64,000 nucleotides of DNA from Chryseomicrobium sp. FSL W7-1435 (GCF_038595005.1 NZ_CP151997.1:1426001-1490000); one strand, 5' to 3'; positions 25,408 through 34,395 are shown, numbered from the stretch's first letter. Notes: generated by a model from the sequence alone, not told the origin. A program made the numbers and translations.

Positions 25408-27165
25408 ATGGCAAAAAGTAAATTAATCGTTGTCGGTGGAGGCCTTGCAGGTCTTATGGCAACAATGAAAGCTGCCGAAAACGGTACGCCTGTTGATCTA
25501 TTCTCATTAGTTCCCGTAAAGCGCTCTCATTCAGTTTGTGCGCAAGGTGGAATTAATGGTGCAGTAAATACAAAAGGTGAAGGAGATTCAACGTACAAGC
25601 ACTTTGACGATACAGTGTATGGCGGTGACTTCTTAGCCAACCAAGGTCCTGTAAAAGCTATGGCTGATGCAGCGCCAGGAATTATTCACTTATTCGACCG
25701 TATGGGTGTTATGTTCAACCGTACACCAGAAGGTCTTCTAGATTTCCGTCGTTTCGGTGGAACGCTTTATCACCGTACAGCATTCGCGGGTGCTACAACT
25801 GGTCAACAGTTACTGTATGCACTTGATGAGCAAGTTCGTCGTTATGAAGTTGACGGATTAGTAACAAAGTATGAAGGTTGGGAATTCCTCGGCATAATCA
25901 AAGATGAAGATGGCATTTGTCGCGGAATCAAGGCTCAAAACTTAAACACTGGTGAAATTCAAGCGTTCCGTGCAGATGCTGTTATTATGGCAACTGGTGG
26001 ACCTGGTATTATCTTCGGTAAAACGACAAACTCTATCATCAATACAGGTTCTGCAGCGTCAATCGTGTACCAACAAGGTGCAAAATATGCAAACGGTGAG
26101 TTCATTCAAATTCACCCAACTGCTATTCCTGGAGATGACAAACTACGCCTGATGTCAGAATCAGCTCGTGGTGAGGGTGGACGCGTGTGGACGTATAAAG
26201 ATGGTAAGCCGTGGTACTTCTTAGAAGAAAAATACCCGGATTACGGAAATCTAGTTCCACGTGACATTGCCACTCGTGAAATCTTTGACGTGTGCGTCAA
26301 CCAAAAGCTAGGTATCAATGGCGAGAACATGGTCTATCTAGATCTTTCTCACAAAGATCCGCATGAACTTGACGTGAAACTTGGTGGAATCATCGAGATT
26401 TACGAGAAGTTCACTGGTGATGACCCACGTAAAGTGCCAATGAAAATCTTCCCAGCAGTTCACTATTCAATGGGCGGACTTTGGGTTGATGACGATCAAA
26501 TGACAAACATCCCTGGATTGTTTGCAGCGGGTGAATGTGATTACTCTCAACATGGTGCAAACCGTTTAGGTGCTAACTCATTACTTTCTGCTGTATTCGG
26601 CGGAAGCGTAGCAGGACCTAATGCTGTGAAATACATGAGAGGTCTTGAGAAGTCTGCAGTAGATCTTCCAGACGATATCTTTGCTCGTGAAGTTCAAAAA
26701 GAACAACAAGAGTGGGACAAAGTATTGAACATGCAAGGTTCTGAAAATGCTTACTTGATTCATAAAGAATTAGGCGAGTGGATGACGGATAACGTAACTG
26801 TTGTTCGTTACAACGACAAGCTTGAACAAACGGATAAAAAGATTCTCGAATTGATGGACCGTTGGGAGCGCATCAACATGGACGATACACAGCAGTGGTC
26901 GAACCAAGGGGCTTCATTCACACGTCAATTAAAGAACATGCTTTACCTTGCACGAGTCATCACGATCGGCGCGCTTCAGCGTGACGAAAGCCGTGGTGCT
27001 CACTACAAACCTGACTTCCCTGAACGTAATGACGAGGAATTCATGAAAACAACTGTAGCGGAATTTGATCCAGCTACAGGTGCACCAATCATCACTTACG
27101 AAGCAATCGACGTTTCGTTGATTCCACCACGTAAGCGGGATTATTCTTCTAAAGGAGGGAAATAA
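25408..27165 (+). CDS. sdhA: succinate dehydrogenase flavoprotein subunit
   Basis: Catalytic subunit oxidising succinate to fumarate with covalent FAD, 585 residues. N-terminal Rossmann motif VVGGGLAGLMA (8-18), the flavin-linking His41 in RSHSVCAQGGINGA, substrate residues in IQIHPTAIPG near 231, the ESARGEGGRVW segment near 251, and HGANRLGANSLLSAVFGG near 385. Ribosome site CGAGGAG. Second gene of sdhCAB; 39 bases separate it from sdhC and 3 from sdhB. Confidence 0.97.
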   Translation: MAKSKLIVVGGGLAGLMATMKAAENGTPVDLFSLVPVKRSHSVCAQGGINGAVNTKGEGDSTYKHFDDTVYGGDFLANQGPVKAMADAAPGIIHLFDRMGVMFNRTPEGLLDFRRFGGTLYHRTAFAGATTGQQLLYALDEQVRRYEVDGLVTKYEGWEFLGIIKDEDGICRGIKAQNLNTGEIQAFRADAVIMATGGPGIIFGKTTNSIINTGSAASIVYQQGAKYANGEFIQIHPTAIPGDDKLRLMSESARGEGGRVWTYKDGKPWYFLEEKYPDYGNLVPRDIATREIFDVCVNQKLGINGENMVYLDLSHKDPHELDVKLGGIIEIYEKFTGDDPRKVPMKIFPAVHYSMGGLWVDDDQMTNIPGLFAAGECDYSQHGANRLGANSLLSAVFGGSVAGPNAVKYMRGLEKSAVDLPDDIFAREVQKEQQEWDKVLNMQGSENAYLIHKELGEWMTDNVTVVRYNDKLEQTDKKILELMDRWERINMDDTQQWSNQGASFTRQLKNMLYLARVITIGALQRDESRGAHYKPDFPERNDEEFMKTTVAEFDPATGAPIITYEAIDVSLIPPRKRDYSSKGGK

Positions 27166-27168
27166 TCA

Positions 27169-27945
27169 ATGGTGACAGCTACTGAAGCAAAAAGAATTAC
27201 AATTGAAATTCAACGTCAAGATACACCTGACTCGGAACCTTATTTCGAAGCCTTTGAAGTTAATTACCGTCCGAACATGAACGTTATTTCTGCGCTAATG
27301 GAAATTCGTCAAAATCCAGTCAATAAAGATGGAAAAGCAACGAAACCGGTAACGTGGGATATGAACTGTCTAGAAGAAGTTTGTGGAGCATGTTCAATGG
27401 TCATCAATGGCCGTCCAATGCAATCATGTTCAGCGCTAGTTGATAAATTAGAGCACCCGATCAGACTTGAGCCAATGCGCACATTCCCAGTCGTTCGTGA
27501 CCTTCAAGTAGACCGTACTCGCATGTTTGATTCATTAAAACGTGTGAAAGCATGGGTTCCGATTGATGGATCGTATGACTTAGGAGAAGGCCCTCGTATG
27601 CCTGAACGTAAACGTCAATGGGCATATGAACTTTCAAAATGTATGACATGTGGAGTTTGTCTTGAAGCGTGTCCAAACGTCAACGACAAATCAAACTTCA
27701 TGGGTCCAGCACCACTTTCACAAGTTCGTCTATTCAACGCACATCCAACAGGTTCTATGAACAAAGATGAGCGTCTAAATGCAATTATGGGCGAAGGCGG
27801 TATCGCTAACTGCGGTAACTCACAAAACTGTGTAGTCGCTTGTCCTAAAGGTATTCCATTAACAACGTCAATCGCTGCTCTTAACCGCGATACTACGGTT
27901 CAAATGTTCCGTAACTTCTTCGGTTCTGACAACATGGTTGATTAA
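27169..27945 (+). CDS. sdhB: succinate dehydrogenase iron-sulfur subunit
   Basis: Electron-transfer subunit, 258 residues, slightly longer than the B. subtilis protein at the N-terminus. The plant-type ferredoxin domain carries the 2Fe-2S ligands in CLEEVCGACSM and the Cys of MQSCS; the C-terminal ferredoxin domain has CMTCGVCLEACP (4Fe-4S) and the CVVACPKGIP segment. ATG follows GGAGGGAAATAATC. Last gene of sdhCAB; the gap that follows holds repeat element B and the operon terminator. Confidence 0.96.
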   Translation: MVTATEAKRITIEIQRQDTPDSEPYFEAFEVNYRPNMNVISALMEIRQNPVNKDGKATKPVTWDMNCLEEVCGACSMVINGRPMQSCSALVDKLEHPIRLEPMRTFPVVRDLQVDRTRMFDSLKRVKAWVPIDGSYDLGEGPRMPERKRQWAYELSKCMTCGVCLEACPNVNDKSNFMGPAPLSQVRLFNAHPTGSMNKDERLNAIMGEGGIANCGNSQNCVVACPKGIPLTTSIAALNRDTTVQMFRNFFGSDNMVD

Positions 27946-27948
27946 GAT

Positions 27949-28084
27949 TTAGATGCGGAGAACGCTATTCTAGAAATTTTGCGAAAATCGGGCGTTGCAA
28001 TTGAGGCATTCTTGCCTCGGTTGTGGCGACCGATTTTTTGCGTGGATTTCTGGCGTTCGGAGCTCGAGTGGATTAGATGCGGAG
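27949..28084 (+). repeat. 136-bp palindromic repeat element B, copy 1 (after sdhB)
   Basis: Bounded by identical 12-bp direct repeats TTAGATGCGGAG (27949-27960 and 28073-28084) 124 bp apart. Inside are nested inverted repeats: CTAGAAAT/ATTTCTGG, AAATCGG/CCGATTT and the apical CAATTGAGGCA/TGCCTCGGTTG (27998-28023). Copy 2 at 35795-35930 has exactly the same length and periodicity. The gap 27946-28247 otherwise contains only the sdh terminator and a FadR box. Confidence 0.8.
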
Positions 28085-28087
28085 AAT

Positions 28088-28123
28088 GCCCCTTGCTTGT
28101 AAAAGCGAGGGGCTTCTTTTTGT
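28088..28123 (+). terminator. terminator of sdhCAB
   Basis: GCCCCTTGCTT pairs with AAGCGAGGGGC, followed by TTCTTTTTG; it abuts the right end of repeat element B. Confidence 0.85.
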
Positions 28124-28211
28124 TAAAAGCAAGGATTCTCAGGAGACAATTTGACTTCCAAAAACCAGTCTCCCAACATCTTCCTTCGAAAACCGAATTA
28201 TGCTATACTAA

Positions 28212-28229
28212 TAACTGAATAGTCATTCA
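28212..28229 (+). promoter_or_regulatory. FadR box upstream of the thioesterase gene
   Basis: TAACTGAATAGTCATTCA matches the FadR consensus at all fixed positions except two in the left arm; the right half TAGTCATTCA is identical to the perfect fadR operator. It overlaps the region just downstream of CTATACTAATAA, and lies 18 bp before the thioesterase start. Confidence 0.7.
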
Positions 28230-28247
28230 TTTTAAGGGGGATGTATC

Positions 28248-28694
28248 ATGAGAGCAAGCTATATCCAAGATGTCGATACATGGCGTAAAGAATTTCAATT
28301 TTATTCCGAAGTGAGTGTCCGGTTCAGCGAGACGGATATGTACGGGCATTTAAACAATACGGTCAACTTCGCTTATTTTGAATATGCGCGGATTGAATTT
28401 TTCAAACACATCCAGTTAATGAACGATTGGTTAGATCCAAAAGGAGAGACCATTCCGGTAGTCGCCGATTTGCAGTGCGATTTTGTGAAACAAGTGTATT
28501 TTGATGAGAAGCTACGTGTTTATGTGAAGGCCAACTCCGTAGGAACATCGTCCATGGACGTCCATTACATGATGGTCAACGAAAAAAATGACATCACCGC
28601 AACTGGTCGAGGAACCATCGTCCAGATTCACCGTATCACAGGAAAACCAGTGGCTTGGACAGAAGAAACAAAAAAACAGTTGCAACACGCTTAG
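28248..28694 (+). CDS. ysmA: hotdog-fold acyl-CoA thioesterase (YsmA)
   Basis: Single hotdog-fold protein of the 4-hydroxybenzoyl-CoA thioesterase/YbgC type, 148 residues. The signature VRFSETDMYGHLNNTVNFAYFEYAR (about 26-50) contains the Asp that activates water in this family. Predicted to hydrolyse an acyl-CoA; the acyl group is not known. ATG follows AAGGGGG at 7 bases. Position between sdhB and gerE matches B. subtilis ysmA. The FadR box in front of it suggests control by fatty-acid supply, which fits an acyl-CoA-clearing function (inference). Confidence 0.85.
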   Translation: MRASYIQDVDTWRKEFQFYSEVSVRFSETDMYGHLNNTVNFAYFEYARIEFFKHIQLMNDWLDPKGETIPVVADLQCDFVKQVYFDEKLRVYVKANSVGTSSMDVHYMMVNEKNDITATGRGTIVQIHRITGKPVAWTEETKKQLQHA

Positions 28695-28702
28695 TGATAC
28701 GC

Positions 28703-28757
28703 ACGCCTTCCCCAGCTTATTCATACAGTATGAATAGAAACGGGGAGGGATTTTTTG
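28703..28757 (+). promoter_or_regulatory. hairpin with embedded sigma-K-type promoter before gerE
   Basis: CTTCCCC (28707-28713) pairs with GGGGAGG (28742-28748), and inside TTATTCATA pairs with TATGAATA, followed by TTTTTTG: a terminator shape for ysmA. The inner palindrome contains CATACAGTA (28722-28730), an exact sigma-K -10 (CATANNNTA), with AC of the -35 at 28703-28704, 17 bp upstream. The 3' arm of the stem is the gerE ribosome site and the T run holds the gerE TTG start. Confidence 0.65.
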
Positions 28758-28967
28758 TTTCAATCCAATTATTTCATTTTAACGCAGCGTGAACGGGACG
28801 TTTTTCAACTACTAACAGCGGGGATGTCGACAAAAGAAGTCGCAGCAGCACTGGAGATCCGTGAGAAGACAGTGCGCAATCATATATCGAATGCAATCCA
28901 AAAGCTTGGCGTGTCCGGTAGAAAAGCAGCACTTGAAGAACTCATCCGGTTAGGTGAAATTCACTAA
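28755..28967 (+). CDS. gerE: spore germination/coat regulator GerE
   Basis: LuxR-type DNA-binding protein acting late in the mother cell on sigma-K-dependent coat genes. The 70-residue protein is only the helix-turn-helix domain: LTQRERDVFQLLTAGMSTKEVA, then KTVRNHISNAIQKLGVSGR, as in B. subtilis GerE (74 residues). Start is TTG at 28755, 5 bases after GGGGAGGG and inside a T run. It follows ysmA and precedes the MarR gene as in B. subtilis. A sigma-K-type promoter sits directly upstream. Confidence 0.93.
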   Translation: MFQSNYFILTQRERDVFQLLTAGMSTKEVAAALEIREKTVRNHISNAIQKLGVSGRKAALEELIRLGEIH

Positions 28968-29045
28968 ACAACGACAGACGCTTGTAATTTTACGTAGAAA
29001 ACGTCACAATAAGGACTACAAGGATATGTAAAAGCGAGGGATTTG

Positions 29046-29507
29046 ATGACGAACGAAATCAATGAGCCGGTAAAGCATGACGCAGATCGCGTAGCTGTGC
29101 TCGAAAAAGAATTGCGCTATATCTCAGGCGTAATCAAACAAAAAGGCAGACAAATATTAAGTTCTTATACAATTACACCACCACAATTTATTGCCCTACA
29201 GTGGTTACACGAATCTGGCGATATGACCATTGGTGATTTATCTACGAAAATGTATTTGGCATTCAGTACAACGACAGATTTGGTCGACCGCATGGAAGCC
29301 AATCATCTTGTTCAGCGCGTGCGCGATGAGTCAGATCGTCGTGTAGTGCGGATTCACCTCCTTTCTGAAGGAGAGCGCATCATTGAAGAAGTAATCAACA
29401 AACGACGCGACTTTTTGTCAGTAGAACTCGAAACGTTCACAGAGCAAGATGTTGAACAGCTGACAGAATTGCTTCACAAACTACACAAAGAAATGAAAAA
29501 GAACTGA
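29046..29507 (+). CDS. ysmB: MarR family transcriptional regulator (YsmB)
   Basis: A 153-residue winged-helix regulator. The wHTH region runs from about 48 to 115 (TPPQFIALQWLHESGDMTIGDLS, then STTTDLVDRMEANHLVQRVRDESDRRVVRIHL with the MarR wing DxRxxxI). Flanking helices give the dimer interface. The targets are not known; in several Bacillales this gene precedes racE and may regulate it (inference). ATG at 29046 is preferred to the adjacent TTG at 29043 because GCGAGGG is better spaced. It ends 9 bases before racE. Confidence 0.85.
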   Translation: MTNEINEPVKHDADRVAVLEKELRYISGVIKQKGRQILSSYTITPPQFIALQWLHESGDMTIGDLSTKMYLAFSTTTDLVDRMEANHLVQRVRDESDRRVVRIHLLSEGERIIEEVINKRRDFLSVELETFTEQDVEQLTELLHKLHKEMKKN

Positions 29508-29516
29508 GGAATTTCT

Positions 29517-30311
29517 GTGGATCGTCCGATTGGTATTCTTGATTCAGGTGTAGGCGGCTTAACCGTTGCCAAAGAAATTATGCGCTTGTTACCAAATGAA
29601 CAAATTATATATGTCGGTGATACAGCACGTTGCCCCTATGGACCTCGAAGTCCACAAGAAGTGCGCAAATTTACTTGGCAAATCTCACTAGCTCTTCAAA
29701 AGATGGACGTTAAAATGCTAATCATAGCGTGTAATACGGCTACCGCAGTTGCACTCAATTCGCTCAGTCGAAAGATGCCGTTCCCAGTGCTGGGAGTCAT
29801 TTTTCCGGGTGCACGGGCTGCTTCCAAAGCTACGAGAAACCATAAAGTGGTCGTTTTAGGAACGTTGGGGACTGTTAAGAGTGGCGCATACGAATATGCA
29901 GTTTCGGCACTTAGTTCATCAAGCCAGGTGGAAGCCTTGGCCTGTCCAACATTTGTGCCACTTGTTGAAAGTAATGAATACGAAGGTGAGTTTGCACACA
30001 AGATGGTAGAAGAAGCACTTTCACCACTACGTGGTAAAGATTTCGATACAATCATACTTGGTTGCACGCATTACCCGTTATTGCAGTCTCATATCGAAGA
30101 AGTGGTCGGTAAACATGTGCATGTCGTGTCTTCAGCGCAGGAAACGGCAAGCGATGTGAGAGGGTATCTCGATTTTCATAAACAACACAACACTAAACGA
30201 GGTAACAAACAACCGATTTTTTATACAACAGGTTCCATTCCCATGTTCAAAGACATTGCCGAACGCTGGCTTGAACTGGATGACGCCGATGTGCGACGAA
30301 TTCAATTTTGA
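29517..30311 (+). CDS. racE: glutamate racemase
   Basis: Makes D-glutamate for peptidoglycan from L-glutamate by a two-cysteine, cofactor-free mechanism. The 264-residue protein shows [16 protein letters not shown] (6-21), [12 protein letters not shown] (34-45), catalytic Cys72 in IACNTATA and Cys183 in [12 protein letters not shown] start after TGAGGAATT overlapping the end of ysmB, so the two are coupled. In B. subtilis gerM follows; here a terminator-like hairpin and rph come next, so gerM is missing from this slot. Confidence 0.95.
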   Translation: MDRPIGILDSGVGGLTVAKEIMRLLPNEQIIYVGDTARCPYGPRSPQEVRKFTWQISLALQKMDVKMLIIACNTATAVALNSLSRKMPFPVLGVIFPGARAASKATRNHKVVVLGTLGTVKSGAYEYAVSALSSSSQVEALACPTFVPLVESNEYEGEFAHKMVEEALSPLRGKDFDTIILGCTHYPLLQSHIEEVVGKHVHVVSSAQETASDVRGYLDFHKQHNTKRGNKQPIFYTTGSIPMFKDIAERWLELDDADVRRIQF

Positions 30312-30346
30312 CCCTCCACAGGATTTCCTGCAGAGGGTCTTTCTAC
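30310..30346 (+). terminator. hairpin between racE and rph
   Basis: GACCCTC pairs with GAGGGTC around an inner CAGGATTTCCTG, followed by TTTCTACG. Probably a partial terminator. Confidence 0.6.
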
Positions 30347-30364
30347 GACAGAAAGGATGATAAC

Positions 30365-31120
30365 ATGCGACATGATGAACGCACTGCACAAACACTAAGA
30401 CCAGTAACGATTGAAAAAGATTTTATCACCCACCCAGAAGGATCTGTATTGATCACTGTTGGGGGAACTCGAGTTATTTGTAACGCGACCATTGAAGAGA
30501 AGGTGCCACCGTTTTTACGTGGACAGGGAAAAGGTTGGATAACAGCAGAATATTCAATGCTTCCTCGTGCCACACATAGCCGCTCACACCGTGAAGCAGC
30601 AAAAGGCAAAATTGGTGGCCGCACAATGGAAATCCAGCGCCTGATCGGCCGTGCTCTTCGTTCTGTAGTGGATTTAGAAGCATTAGGTGAGCGTACGATT
30701 TGGATTGATTGCGATGTCATTCAAGCGGACGGCGGGACACGCACCGCGTCAATTACAGGTGCTTTTGTTGCCATGACGCTAGCTATCGGTCGTCTTGTGG
30801 AAGAAAAACAACTGCCTGTATTTCCGGTGAAAGACTTTTTAGCAGCTGTGAGTGTAGGGATTTTAGAGTCTGGAGCAGTAGCTGACCTTGATTACGTCGA
30901 AGATTCGGCTGCACATGTAGATATGAACTTGGTGATGACAGGTAAAGGGGAGTTCGTTGAAATCCAGGGCACTGGTGAAGAAGCAACCTTTACACGTCAG
31001 CAGTTAAATGAACTTCTTGAATTAGGAGAACAAGCCATTCGAGAACTGATTATCATTCAACAAGAGACGTTAGGGGCTTTTGCACAAGAAGTAGGAAATG
31101 AAACTGGAGGTCTCGTGTAA
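30365..31120 (+). CDS. rph: ribonuclease PH
   Basis: Phosphorolytic 3'-5' exoribonuclease that trims tRNA 3' ends; hexamer. The 251-residue protein has [14 protein letters not shown] at its start, [31 protein letters not shown] region (about 33-62), the [37 protein letters not shown] core (about 87-123) and the C-terminal [15 protein letters not shown]. The ATG at 30365 follows GAAAGGATG; upstream in-frame codons cross the terminator stem. It overlaps rdgB by one base. Confidence 0.95.
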   Translation: MRHDERTAQTLRPVTIEKDFITHPEGSVLITVGGTRVICNATIEEKVPPFLRGQGKGWITAEYSMLPRATHSRSHREAAKGKIGGRTMEIQRLIGRALRSVVDLEALGERTIWIDCDVIQADGGTRTASITGAFVAMTLAIGRLVEEKQLPVFPVKDFLAAVSVGILESGAVADLDYVEDSAAHVDMNLVMTGKGEFVEIQGTGEEATFTRQQLNELLELGEQAIRELIIIQQETLGAFAQEVGNETGGLV

Positions 31121-31713
31121 TGCCAGATATTTTAATCGCTACGAAAAATAAAGGAAAAGCAAAAGACTTTGAATCAATTTTTGGACCACTTGGCTACACA
31201 GTTAAAACACTTGATGACGTGGCGTCACATTTAGATATTGAAGAAACTGGTTCAACTTTTGAAGAGAATGCTAGTTTAAAAGCCGAGGCATTGGCTAACG
31301 AGCTTAATACGATTGTCATAGCGGACGATAGCGGATTAGAGGTAGATGCGCTGAACGGCGAGCCGGGAATTTTCTCAGCGCGTTATGCAGGCGAAGAGAA
31401 GAGTGACGAAGCAAATATGGACAAGTTGCTTACTAATCTTCAAAACGTTGAAGGCGAAGCACGTACAGCACGATTTGTTTGTGCTATTGCTCTAGCGAGT
31501 CCTGGTGAGCAAACGAAAACTTACCGTGGTACATGTGAAGGGCAAATTGCTACGGAACGCAAAGGGAATTATGGCTTTGGTTATGATCCGATTTTTTGGC
31601 TTCCTGAGCAGCAAAAAATGATGGCCGAGCTTACACCCGAGCAGAAAGCAGCTATTTCGCATCGCGGGGCTGCCATCCAACTTTTGAGAGCAGATTGGAA
31701 CGGCCTTAATTAA
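31120..31713 (+). CDS. rdgB: XTP/dITP diphosphatase (RdgB/HAM1 type)
   Basis: House-cleaning nucleotide pyrophosphatase hydrolysing dITP, ITP and XTP. The 197-residue protein starts with ILIATKNKGKAKDFESIF, has ETGSTFEENASLKAE near 46, ADDSGLEVDALNGEPGIFSARYAG (about 68-91) and the C-terminal GFGYDPIFW and AAISHRGAA motifs. Its ATG overlaps the rph stop (TAATG). B. subtilis has ysnB after this gene (ysnA); here a tRNA gene follows instead. Confidence 0.95.
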   Translation: MPDILIATKNKGKAKDFESIFGPLGYTVKTLDDVASHLDIEETGSTFEENASLKAEALANELNTIVIADDSGLEVDALNGEPGIFSARYAGEEKSDEANMDKLLTNLQNVEGEARTARFVCAIALASPGEQTKTYRGTCEGQIATERKGNYGFGYDPIFWLPEQQKMMAELTPEQKAAISHRGAAIQLLRADWNGLN

Positions 31714-31729
31714 TTTTTCTGAAATACCA

Positions 31730-31758
31730 TTGACTTTAATTCGGTGGCTATCTATAAT
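31730..31758 (+). promoter_or_regulatory. promoter of tRNA-Arg
   Basis: TTGACT (31730-31735) and TATAAT (31753-31758) with 17-bp spacing, 40 bp before the tRNA. Confidence 0.75.
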
Positions 31759-31797
31759 GAGAAATGTCTTTCCTGTCCATGGATAGGGGAGTACTTT

Positions 31798-31871
<74 letters not shown>

Positions 31872-31883
31872 TAATTTTACTTG

Positions 31884-31932
31884 TAAGCCTTCTTCTTCCT
31901 ACATTAAAATGGAAAGAAGAAGGCTTTTTTAC
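31884..31932 (+). terminator. terminator of tRNA-Arg
   Basis: AAGCCTTCTTCTT pairs with AAGAAGAAGGCTT, followed by TTTTT. Confidence 0.85.
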
Positions 31933-31968
31933 TAATTTGTTCGTAGACTGCAGGAAGCAGGTGGACTT

Positions 31969-32964
31969 ATGAAAAAACAAAAACTAGAACGTCGCGGCAA
32001 CATGATCATCTTTCCCGGCGCATTAACCACGCAAATCGACAAAGCTCTTCGTGCAGCCGATCGACATGATTTTATGGAGTCCGTGCGCCATTTCGAAACG
32101 GCAAAAGAACTTGGAGAACTTGAACCAGAAGCACAGCTCATCTTCGCCTATGCGCTTTATGAGATTCGTGAATTTGAGAAAGCCCTCATCATTTGTGACC
32201 TATTGCTTCACGAAGGTTTCGAGCAATATGAGGAACTTATGGACTTGTATGTCACGTTACTCGTCGAACTTCGTCGTTTCGAAGAGGCCGATGCTCTAAT
32301 TTCGACATTAATCGATGAACGAGTGCTATCGCCTGAACGAAAAGAAAAGTGGCTACATCTACGCGACTTAAGTGGTAGACTTGCTGCGAACGCAGAAACA
32401 AAACCAATCCCTGAACCACTTGCAGAATTAAAGCGTGAAGAATACGAAGAGTCCACGTTTTTCGATAAACCTCTCGTGGTGCAATACCGATTGCTCCTCG
32501 TGGCCTTTGAAGGAGACTGTCAAAAGCTAGAGGCTGAATGGAAAACCATTGTGGAACATTCAACCGTGCATCCGGTCATTCAAACATTGGCACTTTTGCT
32601 TCTCATCTCCTCAGACAGCAAACAAACGGTACGTGTTCGAAAATTCAACTGGGATCAACCCTGGGTGCCAGCAGCACTCGATGAACCTTTTGAAAACACA
32701 CGCTTCCATGAGCTTGTCAAAAAGATTGAAGAGCGGCTTGAAAATGAACCGACCGCTTATCTGCTCATCCGAGATACCTTCCAACATCATTGTTATTTAC
32801 AATTTCCGTACGTGTGGAATGGCTTTTCAGATGACGAGGTCGTGGATGGCTATACCTTGTATTTTGAAGAATTATTACAGGGAGAGGCAGCTCGCTCTGA
32901 TCAACGTGTATTACGCATGATTCATAAAATCGATCAGCTCTATGCGCTTCTTGAAATACAATAG
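31969..32964 (+). CDS. ysoA: tetratricopeptide-repeat protein (YsoA-like)
   Basis: A 331-residue soluble protein made mainly of helical repeats. TPR-like pairs are visible at about 22-55 (AADRHDFMESVRHFETAKEL), 58-90 (EAQLIFAYALYEIREFEKAL) and 92-125 (FEQYEELMDLYVTLLVELRRFEEAD). The C-terminal half lacks clear repeats. No catalytic motif is seen; a scaffold or protein-interaction role is inferred. The position just before tig matches B. subtilis ysoA. Start ATG after GGAAGCAGGTGGAC. Confidence 0.75.
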   Translation: MKKQKLERRGNMIIFPGALTTQIDKALRAADRHDFMESVRHFETAKELGELEPEAQLIFAYALYEIREFEKALIICDLLLHEGFEQYEELMDLYVTLLVELRRFEEADALISTLIDERVLSPERKEKWLHLRDLSGRLAANAETKPIPEPLAELKREEYEESTFFDKPLVVQYRLLLVAFEGDCQKLEAEWKTIVEHSTVHPVIQTLALLLLISSDSKQTVRVRKFNWDQPWVPAALDEPFENTRFHELVKKIEERLENEPTAYLLIRDTFQHHCYLQFPYVWNGFSDDEVVDGYTLYFEELLQGEAARSDQRVLRMIHKIDQLYALLEIQ

Positions 32965-32965
32965 G

Positions 32966-32993
32966 TTGAAAGTGCTGTGAACTATGGTATAAT
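32966..32993 (+). promoter_or_regulatory. promoter of tig
   Basis: TTGAAA (32966-32971) and TATAAT (32988-32993), 16-bp spacing, directly after the ysoA stop. Confidence 0.7.
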
Positions 32994-33061
32994 GTACAAG
33001 TTGTCAATACATTAAATAATGGATTAGTCAAAAATGAAACCAATTGTTGGAGGTCGAATAT

Positions 33062-34345
33062 ATGTCTACGAAATGGGAAAAGCAAGAAGGAAATGAAGGC
33101 GTATTAACGTTTGAAGTTTCTGCAGAAGAGTTTAAGAAAGCTATCGACGAAGCGTTTAAAAAAGTTGTAAAAAACATTAACGAGCCTGGATTCCGCAAAG
33201 GAAAAATGCCACGCCAAATGTTCAACAAAAAATACGGTGAAGAAGCACTTTATCAAGATGCAATCGACATCGTTCTTCCAGAAGCTTACACAAAAGCTTT
33301 GGATGAGTCAGGAATCGACCCAGTGGATCGTCCTGAAATCGACATCGAGTCAATTGAAAAAGGCGAGCCAGTTGTTTTCACTGCGAAAGTAACTGTAAAA
33401 CCTGAAGTAAAACTTGGTGAGTACAAAGGTCTTGAAGTGACTCCACTTGAAGAGACTGTAACTGAAGAAGAAATCAACGAGCAATTATCAAACCACCAAG
33501 CGCGTCTTGCTGAAATGTCAGTAAAAGAAGATGCAATTGCTGAAGGTGATACTGCTACAATCGACTTCGAAGGATTTGTTGGCGAAGAAGCATTCGAAGG
33601 TGGAACTGGTGAAGATTACGATCTAGAAATCGGATCAAACACATTCATCCCAGGCTTTGAAGAGCAACTTATCGGTTCTAAAACAGGCGACTCGAAAGAT
33701 GTAGTCGTAACATTCCCAGAAGAATACCATGCAGCTGAGCTTGCTGGTAAAGAAGCAACTTTCAAAGTAACAGTGAAAGAAGTTAAAGGAAAAGTTCTTC
33801 CAGAACTAAACGATGACTTCGCTAAAGAAGTTGACGAAAATGTTGAAGGACTTGATGCACTTCGCACAAAGTTAACTGAACAAACAACTGAAGAGAAAAA
33901 ACAAACAGCAGCACAATCACTTCGTGACGAGCTTGTTGAAAAAGCAGCTGCTAACGCAGAGGTTGATATTCCACAAGCTATGATCGATTCAGAAGTAGAT
34001 CGTATGCTACAAGAATTCGGTCAGCGCCTTTCACAACAAGGTATGAACCTTGATCTTTACTACCAGTTCTCTGGTCAAGATGAAGAAGCACTTCGTACAC
34101 AAATGAAAGAAGATGCAGAGAACCGCGTACGTGTATCTCTAACTCTTGAAGCAATCGCTGCAGCTGAAGGCATCGAAGTAACTGAAGAAGACATTAATGC
34201 TGAACTTGAAAAAATGACAGAGCAATTCAATATGTCACTTGATCAAATCAAAACTGCTCTTGGTGGAACAGCTATTCTAGAAAACGATCTTCGTTTCCAA
34301 AAGACGGTTGAATTCTTAGTAGACAACGCTAAAGTAACTAAATAA
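33062..34345 (+). CDS. tig: trigger factor
   Basis: Ribosome-bound chaperone and peptidyl-prolyl isomerase acting on nascent chains. The 427-residue protein has the N-terminal ribosome-binding domain with the signature GFRKGKMPR near 44, an FKBP-type PPIase domain (about 160-245, [20 protein letters not shown] and [11 protein letters not shown]) and the long helical C-terminal arms. The ATG at 33062 follows TTGGAGGTC. Monocistronic, with its own promoter and terminator. Codon use is strongly biased, as expected for an abundant protein. Confidence 0.97.
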   Translation: MSTKWEKQEGNEGVLTFEVSAEEFKKAIDEAFKKVVKNINEPGFRKGKMPRQMFNKKYGEEALYQDAIDIVLPEAYTKALDESGIDPVDRPEIDIESIEKGEPVVFTAKVTVKPEVKLGEYKGLEVTPLEETVTEEEINEQLSNHQARLAEMSVKEDAIAEGDTATIDFEGFVGEEAFEGGTGEDYDLEIGSNTFIPGFEEQLIGSKTGDSKDVVVTFPEEYHAAELAGKEATFKVTVKEVKGKVLPELNDDFAKEVDENVEGLDALRTKLTEQTTEEKKQTAAQSLRDELVEKAAANAEVDIPQAMIDSEVDRMLQEFGQRLSQQGMNLDLYYQFSGQDEEALRTQMKEDAENRVRVSLTLEAIAAAEGIEVTEEDINAELEKMTEQFNMSLDQIKTALGGTAILENDLRFQKTVEFLVDNAKVTK

Positions 34346-34360
34346 GTTTACTACTACGGA

Positions 34361-34395
34361 GCAAGGTACAGAGGATTCTGTGCCTTGTTCTTTAC
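34361..34395 (+). terminator. terminator of tig
   Basis: GCAAGGTACAGA pairs with TCTGTGCCTTG, followed by TTCTTTAC. Confidence 0.8.

Noticed and set aside
27979-28218. 79-codon frame downstream of sdhB
   Set aside because: Composed of repeat element B and the sdh terminator; no ribosome site and no recognisable protein.
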